Assembly: GCA_964589725.1 (NCBI GenBank)
Contig: CAZPUJ010000283.1
Span: 1-5,035, forward strand
DNA: 5,035 nt
Direction: 5' to 3'
DNA from: CAYSHJ01 sp964589725
GTDB lineage: Bacteria; Planctomycetota; Planctomycetia; Planctomycetales; Planctomycetaceae
Shown: positions 1 to 5,035 of the stretch, piece by piece
Position numbering within the stretch: the stretch's first letter is position 1
Layout of the letters: each line of letters opens with the position of its first letter
The notes under the pieces: model-generated
Seen by the model: the letters and a program-made list of their open reading frames with translations, nothing else
Databases searched by the model: none
Told to the model about the DNA's origin: nothing
Made by a program: the position numbers and the translations under genes

Positions 1-645
1 CGTCGGCGCGTCGAGGCTGAGCAATTCCAAATCGGGCAGCCGATTCGGACTGCCCACCGGGACCGTAAAGACCGGCACTCCTTTCAATCGCAGACGCGAG
101 GCCGCCTCCACCGGCGGCGGACCTTCGTTCCAATCGCCATCCGAGATCAGCACGATGCCAAGCAAGTTCTTGAACTTCTCCGGAGCCTGCACCAGCGGCT
201 CGTGCAGATCGGTCCCGCGTCCTGGCAGCGGCGACGAAAATGGCTGGATGACGACATTCATCCGCTCGTTCAGCTTCGACCAGGCCGACGCTTCGATCAG
301 TCCGACGATGGCCTCTTGGCGAGTCATCAGCGTCGAGTTCGGCGTCCCCGGCGAACTGCTGGGTGCGACATCGCGAGTCCCCATGCTGGTCGAATCATCC
401 CACAACACCGCGATTGACGGCTGTTCGTCGGGCCGAAATTCCTCGACCCATTCCGGCTGATTGAACATCACTGCCGCCAGCGCGACGATCAGCAATCGCA
501 GCAACTCCAGCATCCCAAACGATGTTCGATAACCAGATCGCCGCCACGCAGCCCAGCAGAAGCCGGCCGCGACCAAGACCGCGATCACCGAAACGGTCAG
601 CGATCCGGGAGTCCATAGGAATGTGAGTGAGCGGGTTGAATTCAT
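1..645 (-). CDS. Membrane-anchored VWA-domain protein, 3'-truncated by the window edge
   Basis: The minus strand reads open from ATG at 645-643 to base 1 with no stop, giving the first 215 residues of a longer protein. Two hydrophobic helices lie at about residues 16-34 and 43-61, joined by a short basic stretch (WRRSGYR). A VWA domain follows: beta strand SIAVLW, then D83-D-S85-T-S87-M, a loop Thr in GRGTDL (T145), and the last Asp in VLISDG (D169). Together these make a complete MIDAS metal-binding set. The start overlaps the stop of the preceding gene as ATGA, so translation is probably coupled to it. Planctomycete proteins of this layout usually continue for several hundred residues into a glutamine-amidotransferase-like region and a late helix; that part would lie left of base 1 and is inferred. 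It probably works with the BatA-type protein and the MoxR ATPase at the membrane. The domain call is firm; the cellular role is unknown. Confidence 0.9.
   Translation of the reverse strand, partial: MNSTRSLTFLWTPGSLTVSVIAVLVAAGFCWAAWRRSGYRTSFGMLELLRLLIVALAAVMFNQPEWVEEFRPDEQPSIAVLWDDSTSMGTRDVAPSSSPGTPNSTLMTRQEAIVGLIEASAWSKLNERMNVVIQPFSSPLPGRGTDLHEPLVQAPEKFKNLLGIVLISDGDWNEGPPPVEAASRLRLKGVPVFTVPVGSPNRLPDLELLSLDAPT
642..645 (-). other. ATGA stop-start overlap between BatA-type gene and following VWA gene
   Basis: On the minus strand the bases ATGA contain the start codon of the downstream gene (645-643) and the TGA stop of the upstream gene (644-642). The downstream start has only a weak purine-rich stretch (GGGGGCGA) immediately before it. 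Reinitiation by the terminating ribosome is the likely mode of translation, which would fix the ratio of the two membrane proteins. Confidence 0.85.
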
Positions 646-2840
646 TCTCGCCCCCGATCCAGGATCGGCTCATGGCTAGCGGGGGGCGTCAGGCCCCCGG
701 TTCGCAGGTCGCTGGCATTCGCTTCCACTGGGGGGCTGACGCCCCCCGCTAGCCAGCGATCGTTTGCTGGTGCGTTGGCAACGCTCGGTCTCAAACGCGG
801 CAGACACAATGCCGCTTCGACGATCAACGCGATCATCATCGCCACAAGGAACAAACGCCAAATTTCTTGAATCAGCGCGGCGAGGTTGCCGGCTTTGTCG
901 TCGACGCGAGCGAAGTCGAGCCCTTGAAACAGTTCGGCGACTCGCCCATCGGGCAACACCGCCGCCTGATCCTCGGCCGTCGTGCGGTTGAGCGCCAGCA
1001 GTCGCTCGGCCGCCGAATAGACGCCGCCGTGAAACGCGAACTCGGTCGAGAGCGCTGCCGACCGGCCAGCGAGTTGTTGCCAAGCGGTCGGCTGTTCGCC
1101 GGAGACATCCCCAGCCACAAGTTGCCGAGTATTTCCGAGCACTGCCGCTCCGGTCGCGAGCGCGCGTTGCACCAGCACGTACAAGACGACGCCGTTCTCC
1201 GCGAGCGACGAATCGCCGGCCGCTGGAGTCGTCGTACAGAAATAGACACCGCCGCGATTCGTCGTCACACGAGCCAGCAACGGAACTCCGCCTTTGAGCG
1301 TCGCCAACGGGATGTGCTCGCCGGTCAGGCCGCAGTGTTTGCGGATCTGCAACTGACCGACGGGCAAAGCCGCGCCGCTTTGCGTGTGTGCCAGCACGTC
1401 TTGATCGCCGCGCCACGTTTCGATCGCGATGCCGTCAGGAGTTTCGGCCCACGACTGCCATGAGGCTCCCGCGAACGACGCGCTCGTCACGCTTTGACTG
1501 GGAAAAAAGACGACTTGTCCTCCGCGATCCACGAACGCCTGCAGAGCGTCCGATGCTGGACCGTCCGGCAGCGCGGCCTGCCAAAGCACGAGCGAAATCT
1601 GATCCCATTCGACGGTCGGAAGTTGATCGACTGTGAGCACCTCGGCCGCACAGCGCACGGCCGGATCGGGTGAGATTGCCGCCGACAGTTGCAACGGCCG
1701 AGCGGCGTTCGCGTCGTCGGCCACGATGATCGTCTGCCGCACTGCCGGTCGATCGAACACGAAATAGAAATCGTTGTCCGCCGAATTCGCATCGGCCGGA
1801 ATCGAGACTTTTCCCCAACCGCGCTCCTTCTGCCGCTCGATCGAAATGCGGTGATCGTTCAACTCGAACTGCGAACCGCTCATCTCGACGGTGATTTCCG
1901 AGCGTGCTCCCTCAATCTCGAACGAGATCGGTAATGTAACCCGACGCGTCAGCGAGGGATCGTCAGCGTCGCGTTGACTTGAAGCATTCGACCCTCGCTC
2001 CGGCCGCGGGTTACTTTCCGTCCCTCGCTCACGCTTCGGGTTATTTTCGTCTTCGCGAGTGAGCTTAAGCGACACGAGCAATTCGGCGCTGTCGCTGCCC
2101 TGTTGCCGTCGCACGTTGGTCACGCGCACGGCTACGTTGCCCGTCGCCGCGTGCGGGTACGCCAGCAAATGAAATCGGACGCCTTGCGTGAGTTCGAGGA
2201 ACGCATCGCGCAGCGTAGCCCAGCGACCGCTTTCGGCATTCCAGTCGTTGGCGCGGATATCCGAGCAAATCCAAACCTCCGTCCGTCCCGACTTGTTCGC
2301 CTGAATGTAATCGCGAGCCGCTTGCAGCATTGCCGGCAAATCGGCCGATGCGCTGGCCGGTTCAGTCGTCGGCAGATTCGTCAGCACGTCGGGCGATTCG
2401 ATTTCACGAGGCAGATTTGTCGTGCTCTCGATCAGCACCCATTTGGCCGAGCCGAGCATGTTCAACGCCCGAGCCAATTGCTGCCGGCCGGTGTCGAGCT
2501 TCGTGCCGACTTGTCCCTCACCCTGCTGTCTCATACTGGGCGAGCGATCCAGCAAAATGATCGTCGTATCCGGCCGGCCTCCGGCGGTCAGCCCCAGCCA
2601 GCCGCTCGCCAACGGCCGAGCGACCCCGACGATCAGCCCGGCGATCGCCAATGTGCGAAACAGCAGGATCAGCCACTGCCGGAGCTTCGCGTACCCGCGC
2701 GACATCCGGTTCGCGGCGAGCAGAAACATCATCGCCCCCCATCGGATCGTCTGAAACCGCCGTTGGTTGATGAGGTGAATCAAGATCGGCAGCGCGATGA
2801 GCGGCAATCCGGCGAGCAGCATTGGTTGGAGAAAGGACAT
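642..2840 (-). CDS. BatA-domain membrane protein with VWA and glutamine-amidotransferase-like regions
   Basis: A 732-residue protein. The N-terminus is the BatA two-anchor domain: helices at about 8-24 and 56-74 flanking the signature INQRRFQTIRWGAMMFL and RLRQWL-type basic segment. A VWA region follows with LLDRSPSM (D98, S100, S102) and a later Asp in WICSDI (D194). Residues about 370-540 resemble a class I amidotransferase-like fold (TIIVADD, then FVDRGGQVVFFPSQ), but I see no convincing catalytic Cys/His pair, so it is probably structural. A third helix lies at about 660-680. I chose ATG at 2840 because homologues begin MSFLQP; a TTG at 2855 would add five residues, and neither has a clear Shine-Dalgarno. 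Two stretches look like repeat insertions: residues 267-304 (Arg/Pro/Glu-rich linker) and 694-722 (Gly/Pro-rich tail). The stop overlaps the next start (ATGA). The family role as a VWA partner of MoxR ATPases is established in outline; the specific function is unknown. Confidence 0.92.
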   Translation of the reverse strand: MSFLQPMLLAGLPLIALPILIHLINQRRFQTIRWGAMMFLLAANRMSRGYAKLRQWLILLFRTLAIAGLIVGVARPLASGWLGLTAGGRPDTTIILLDRSPSMRQQGEGQVGTKLDTGRQQLARALNMLGSAKWVLIESTTNLPREIESPDVLTNLPTTEPASASADLPAMLQAARDYIQANKSGRTEVWICSDIRANDWNAESGRWATLRDAFLELTQGVRFHLLAYPHAATGNVAVRVTNVRRQQGSDSAELLVSLKLTREDENNPKRERGTESNPRPERGSNASSQRDADDPSLTRRVTLPISFEIEGARSEITVEMSGSQFELNDHRISIERQKERGWGKVSIPADANSADNDFYFVFDRPAVRQTIIVADDANAARPLQLSAAISPDPAVRCAAEVLTVDQLPTVEWDQISLVLWQAALPDGPASDALQAFVDRGGQVVFFPSQSVTSASFAGASWQSWAETPDGIAIETWRGDQDVLAHTQSGAALPVGQLQIRKHCGLTGEHIPLATLKGGVPLLARVTTNRGGVYFCTTTPAAGDSSLAENGVVLYVLVQRALATGAAVLGNTRQLVAGDVSGEQPTAWQQLAGRSAALSTEFAFHGGVYSAAERLLALNRTTAEDQAAVLPDGRVAELFQGLDFARVDDKAGNLAALIQEIWRLFLVAMMIALIVEAALCLPRLRPSVANAPANDRWLAGGVSPPVEANASDLRTGGLTPPASHEPILDRGRE
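674..754. repeat. Inverted repeat inside the BatA-type gene, encoding its C-terminal tail
   Basis: GGCTAGCGGGGGGCGTCAG at 674-692 is the exact reverse complement of 736-754; one mismatch (693/735) is followed by five more G-C pairs, giving 25-base arms around a 31-base loop. Each arm also folds on itself: 682-687 with 693-698 (loop GTCAG), and 730-736 with 741-747 (loop TGAC). The element is therefore two small palindromes facing each other. It spans 81 bases, exactly 27 codons, and encodes the LAGGVSPP and GGLTPPAS peptides just after the last membrane helix. Its in-frame position near the stop suggests insertion into a tolerant tail. I recall similar peptides from many planctomycete predicted proteins, but that has not been checked here. 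Confidence 0.88.
1937..2043. repeat. Three-copy 23-bp repeat (two direct, one inverted) inside the BatA-type gene
   Basis: Two direct copies of a 23-base unit of the form (A/T)CCCTCGCTC..GC..CGGGTTA lie at 1991-2013 and 2021-2043, starting exactly 30 bases apart, which is 10 codons. A third copy in the opposite orientation lies at 1937-1959 (TAACCCGACGCGTCAGCGAG then GGA); its reverse complement differs from the 2021 copy at two bases. On the coding strand the direct copies give NPKRERGTE and NPRPERGSN, and the inverted copy gives PSLTRRVT. The block falls in a linker between the VWA region and the following beta-rich segment, and keeps the frame. Each unit is itself an imperfect short palindrome with about a 4-base loop. 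Confidence 0.85.
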
Positions 2841-2884
2841 CGTGTTCGACTTCAATTACGGAGCGTGAAAAGTTTGAACGCAAT

Positions 2885-2986
2885 CCCCACTGGGCTTGCC
2901 CCAGTGGCTCGCGGGATTCTGCACTACTCGAATTGAGCCGAAAGTAGTGCAGAATCCGTTTAACCAGCGGGACAAGCCCGGTGGGG
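2885..2986. repeat. 102-bp compound palindrome in the intergenic gap (REP-doublet-like)
   Basis: The outer arms 2885-2907 and 2964-2986 are inverted copies matching at 19 of 23 positions. Each arm is also a small hairpin: CCACTGGG (2887-2894) pairs with CCCAGTGG (2900-2907) over the loop CTTGC, and 2964-2971 pairs with 2977-2984 over ACAAG with one mismatch. Between them lies a perfect 15-bp inverted repeat, GGATTCTGCACTACT at 2914-2928 and its complement at 2943-2957, with a 14-base loop. It occupies most of the 155-base gap (2841-2995) between the DUF58 stop and the BatA-type start. In the minus-strand transcript it could form either one long stem or three hairpins. No uninterrupted U-run follows, so a simple intrinsic terminator is not supported; an mRNA processing or stability role is possible. 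No reading frame, transposase or clear target duplication is seen. Confidence 0.88.
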
Positions 2987-2995
2987 TGAGTTTCG

Positions 2996-3907
2996 TTAGC
3001 GCACCCCTTTCGTCCGCGTGCGGCCGACCAGGAATCGCATCAGCACCTGCTCGAAGTTTTCGTCGAGGCTGACTTGGTGGTAATCCATCGCCGATTCCAG
3101 CACGACTTGTTTCAGCCCGTCGAGGTATTGCCGCAATGCTTTTTGGTACCGGTCGGCAATCTCGTTCGGTTCGGCGAAGATGGCTGGGCCACCTTCCATG
3201 TCGATGAACCGCATCGGACGCCGGAACGTGAAGCTCAGTTCCTGCGGATCGAGCAACTGAAACAGCGCGACGTCGTGCTTGCGGAATCGCAGGTGCTGGA
3301 AGCAGCCGCGCAGCAAATCTGGTTCCACGAAGAAGTCGGACAGCACGACGATCAATGCCCGCTGCCGAATCGTCTCGGCCAACTCGTGCAACACTGGGAC
3401 GAGTTGAGTGTCACCACTCGGCTGAGTCTGTTCGAGGATGTCGAACACATTCATCAGATGTGCCGGGCTGCGTTTCGGCGGGATGTTGCGGACGATCCCG
3501 TTCGCAACGCACGACAGCCCGACGGCATCACCCTGTTGCGAGGCCAGGTACGCCAGCGAGCCAGCCAGCTTGCGAGCGTACTCGATTTTCGTGATGCCGG
3601 TCGAACCGAACTCCATCGAGCCGCTCGTGTCGAGCACCACGCACAAACGCAGGTTCGTGTCCGCCTCGAACTCTTTGACGTAGAAGCGGTCGGAGCGCCC
3701 GTACGCTCGCCAATCGAGCCGCCGCAGGTCATCGCCGGAAACGTATTTTCGGTACTCGGCGAATTCGACGCTGGCCCCGCGATGCGGACTGGTATGCCGC
3801 CCCGACACGTTCCCTTGCATCGGCCGCCGAGAACACAGCGGCACCGCCGCCAACCGCGACAACGCCCCGGTGTCCAAGAAGCTGCGAGGCTGGCGATCGG
3901 CGAACAT
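2996..3907 (-). CDS. DUF58 family protein (soluble, VWA-like)
   Basis: A 303-residue protein with the DUF58 signature: SGRHTSPHRGASVEFAEYR at about 36-53, then YVSGDDLRRLDWRAYGRSDR (55-74) and YVKEFEADTN (76-85). A VWA-type fold follows, with VVLDTSGSM giving D93, S95 and S97, T167 in SGDTQL, and D191 in VLSDFF, so all expected metal-site residues are present. There is no membrane helix; this is the short cytoplasmic form, about 300 residues, unlike longer DUF58 proteins with N-terminal anchors. ATG at 3907 is the first ATG/GTG/TTG after the upstream in-frame stop. It shares one base with the TGA of the small ORF before it, and a weak GGCGGA precedes it. The protein lies between the ATPase and the membrane VWA proteins, where it may act as an adaptor; that role is inferred from gene association, and no enzymatic activity is evident. 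Confidence 0.93.
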   Translation of the reverse strand: MFADRQPRSFLDTGALSRLAAVPLCSRRPMQGNVSGRHTSPHRGASVEFAEYRKYVSGDDLRRLDWRAYGRSDRFYVKEFEADTNLRLCVVLDTSGSMEFGSTGITKIEYARKLAGSLAYLASQQGDAVGLSCVANGIVRNIPPKRSPAHLMNVFDILEQTQPSGDTQLVPVLHELAETIRQRALIVVLSDFFVEPDLLRGCFQHLRFRKHDVALFQLLDPQELSFTFRRPMRFIDMEGGPAIFAEPNEIADRYQKALRQYLDGLKQVVLESAMDYHQVSLDENFEQVLMRFLVGRTRTKGVR

Positions 3908-3909
3908 CA
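3905..3909 (-). other. TGATG overlap between small ORF and DUF58 gene
   Basis: On the minus strand the TGA stop of the 54-residue frame (3909-3907) shares its A with the ATG of the DUF58 gene (3907-3905). This one-base overlap is a common coupling arrangement and is one of the main reasons for taking the small ORF seriously. Confidence 0.7.
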
Positions 3910-4071
3910 GTAATCCGCCGTTATGATGAGGGTTCGCTTGCCGTCCAAATCCGCTTCCTTGCGAGTCCGCTGAACCTCACCGGCCACGACCGGCAGGAAT
4001 TCGGCAGCCGCAGCAGCAATGCTGGCAAGCCACAAGTCCACTCGCCAAGTCTGCTGTGCAGGTCGGCGCAT
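3907..4071 (-). CDS. Possible small protein, 54 residues, between MoxR and DUF58 genes
   Basis: I do not recognise this protein. The frame starts at ATG 4071-4069 and stops at TGA 3909-3907, directly coupled to the DUF58 start. AAGGGA lies six bases before the ATG, a better ribosome binding site than those of the neighbouring genes. It has a basic N-terminus (MRRPAQQTWR), a moderately hydrophobic alanine-rich segment at residues 11-31 interrupted by D12 and E24, a charged stretch (QRTRKEADLDGKR) and the ending TLIITADY. The segment is too polar to call a membrane helix with confidence; an amphipathic helix is possible. Third-position GC is about 64 percent by hand count, as expected for a coding frame in a GC-rich genome. 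It fills the gap between two conserved genes, so it could be a small partner of the ATPase or a leader that couples translation. It could equally be a chance frame. Confidence 0.5.
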   Translation of the reverse strand: MRRPAQQTWRVDLWLASIAAAAAEFLPVVAGEVQRTRKEADLDGKRTLIITADY

Positions 4072-4077
4072 GACAGA

Positions 4078-4083
4078 TCCCTT
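4078..4083 (-). promoter_or_regulatory. Ribosome binding site AAGGGA for the small ORF
   Basis: AAGGGA on the minus strand is followed by six bases (TCTGTC) and then ATG at 4071. It lies in the 43-base gap after the MoxR stop. It is the clearest Shine-Dalgarno-like site in the window and supports translation starting at 4071. Confidence 0.5.
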
Positions 4084-4114
4084 GTGAGTGTCCGGGGTCG
4101 GTGAAGTGTTCGGT

Positions 4115-5035
4115 CTACGCTTCCGTCGCGGTCTCTTCGATCAACCGTCGCACGATTTTCTTGGCGTCGATCCCTTCGGCCTGAGCGGCGAAGGTCGTGA
4201 TGATGCGATGCGTCAACACTGGTGCGGAGACTGCTTGAATATCCTCCAGTCGCACCATGTAGCTGCCCATCAACGCCGCGCGAGCTTTCGCGCCCAGGAT
4301 CAAATACTGCACCGCTCGCGGGCCGGCTCCCCAGGCCACCAGCGGCTTGAGCCACCCCGGCGCTGTCTCACCGTTCGGCCGAGTCTTCCGCACTAGCCGC
4401 GCCGCGAATTGATAGATGTGATCCGGCACCGGCACGCGCCGCACGAGATGTTGATGTCGCAAGATGTCCTCAGCGTGCATGAGGTGATTCAAGTCCGGCA
4501 GCGCTTCGCCGGTCGTCGTGCGAGCGATCTGCACTTCTTCCGCTTCGGACGGATAATCCAACTCGATCAAAAACATGAACCGATCAAGCTGGGCTTCCGG
4601 CAGCGGATACGTCCCTTCCTGCTCGACGGGGTTCTGTGTGGCCAGTACGAGAAACGGTGCGTCCAGCCGAAACGGCTTGCCGATGACTGTCACCTTGGAT
4701 TCTTGCATCGCTTCGAGCATCGCCGCCTGCGTTTTCGGAGGAGCGCGGTTGATCTCATCGGCCAACACAATGTTGGCGAAGATCGGGCCATGCACGAAAT
4801 GAAACTCGCGTTTTCCGCTGTCGGTGTCTTGCAGGATGTCGGTGCCGGTGATGTCCATCGGCATGAGATCGGGTGTGAACTGAATACGGCTGAACTTGAG
4901 CGACATCGTCTCCGCTAGCTTGCTGACCAGCAGCGTCTTGGCCAACCCCGGCACGCCCATCAGCAGCGCATGCCCGCGAGCAAACATGCAAATTGCCAGC
5001 CGCTCGATCGTGTCGTGTTGCCCGACGATCACTCG
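4115..5035 (-). CDS. MoxR family AAA+ ATPase, N-terminus cut by the window edge
   Basis: The visible 306 residues are most of a MoxR ATPase. Numbering from the GTG codon at 5032: Walker A GVPGLAKT at 26-33, Walker B IVLADEINR at 88-96 (D92, E93), sensor 1 ATQNP at 131-135, a probable arginine finger in AQLDRF (R151), and sensor 2 GAGPRA at 235-240. The C-terminal lid helices run to the TAG at 4117-4115. GTG at 5032 is very probably an internal valine: the frame stays open to base 5035, and homologues have about 30 more residues before the VIVGQ motif, so the true start lies beyond the right edge. All nucleotide-binding and hydrolysis motifs seen are intact. Such ATPases act as chaperone-like remodelling enzymes on VWA-domain partners, and three such partners follow in this cluster. 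The substrate is unknown. Confidence 0.96.
   Translation of the reverse strand, partial: RVIVGQHDTIERLAICMFARGHALLMGVPGLAKTLLVSKLAETMSLKFSRIQFTPDLMPMDITGTDILQDTDSGKREFHFVHGPIFANIVLADEINRAPPKTQAAMLEAMQESKVTVIGKPFRLDAPFLVLATQNPVEQEGTYPLPEAQLDRFMFLIELDYPSEAEEVQIARTTTGEALPDLNHLMHAEDILRHQHLVRRVPVPDHIYQFAARLVRKTRPNGETAPGWLKPLVAWGAGPRAVQYLILGAKARAALMGSYMVRLEDIQAVSAPVLTHRIITTFAAQAEGIDAKKIVRRLIEETATEA

Noticed and set aside
395..673. Minus-strand open frame of 92 codons near the left edge
   Set aside because: It overlaps the true VWA gene (645-1) in a different frame; that frame has the membrane helices and MIDAS residues, this one does not.
1937..2043. CRISPR-like array
   Set aside because: There are only three units, one inverted, with a 7-base gap between the direct copies, and the whole block is in-frame coding sequence of a conserved protein.
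2848..2883. Possible promoter on the minus strand (TTGCGT, 17-base spacer, CGTAAT) between the palindrome and the BatA-type start
   Set aside because: It matches only about half of each consensus box, and planctomycete promoter rules are not well enough known to support it. A transcript start mapped just upstream of 2840 would revive it.
2103..2936. Long plus-strand open frame (277 codons) opposite the BatA-type gene
   Set aside because: It is Arg/Pro/Gln-rich with no recognisable domain, lies antisense to a well-supported conserved gene and runs into the palindromic repeat; it fits a composition artefact of GC-rich coding DNA.
2864..2986. Intrinsic terminator after the DUF58 gene
   Set aside because: The hairpins are strong, but the downstream minus-strand sequence has only a short interrupted T stretch (CAAACTTTTC) some bases away, and the following genes look like part of the same cluster.
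3074..3913. Long plus-strand open frame (279 codons) opposite the DUF58 gene
   Set aside because: It mirrors the DUF58 coding frame almost end to end and shows no domain; the minus-strand reading has all the DUF58 motifs.
3921..4355. Minus-strand open frame of 144 codons overlapping the end of the MoxR gene
   Set aside because: Most of it is a shifted reading of the MoxR lid region, and the product is Arg/Ser-rich low complexity. The other frame at 4071-3907 has the better start context and coupling.
5030..5032. GTG at 5032 as the MoxR start codon
   Set aside because: The frame remains open to the window edge and the residue falls inside the conserved VIVGQ motif, so it is an internal valine in a truncated gene.

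Overview
The window is a GC-rich bacterial segment with every supported gene on the minus strand. It reads from the right edge towards the left as one compact gene cluster: a MoxR-family AAA+ ATPase (cut by the right edge), a possible 54-codon small ORF, a DUF58 protein with a von Willebrand A (VWA) metal site, a membrane protein with a BatA N-terminal domain, a VWA region and a glutamine-amidotransferase-like fold, and a second two-helix membrane VWA protein that runs off the left edge without a stop. The order MoxR, DUF58, BatA-type, VWA membrane protein is typical of Planctomycetota. So are the in-frame repeats that encode NPKRERG-like and GGLTPP-like peptides; this link to the phylum is from memory and has not been checked by a search.

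Layout in transcription order: 5035-4115 MoxR ATPase; 4114-4072 a short gap with a good ribosome binding site; 4071-3907 small ORF, whose TGA shares one base with the next ATG; 3907-2996 DUF58 protein; 2995-2841 the only sizeable intergenic gap, mostly filled by a 102-bp palindromic repeat; 2840-642 the BatA-type protein, carrying two further repeat blocks inside its reading frame; 645-1 the second VWA membrane protein, coupled to the previous gene by an ATGA overlap. There is no gene-free stretch above 300 bases. I saw no tRNA, rRNA, CRISPR array, transposase gene or convincing terminator.

By analogy with known MoxR-VWA systems, the ATPase probably remodels or activates the VWA partners. The DUF58 protein would be a soluble adaptor, and the two membrane proteins would display metal-dependent VWA domains at the cytoplasmic membrane. 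The substrate or pathway cannot be read from this sequence.

The most interesting structure is not the gene set. Three different palindromic repeat arrangements are packed into about 2.3 kb in and just upstream of the BatA-type gene. Two of them are pairs of small hairpins in inverted orientation, an arrangement like REP doublets (REPINs). One lies between genes and two have been absorbed into the coding frame as a linker and a C-terminal tail.
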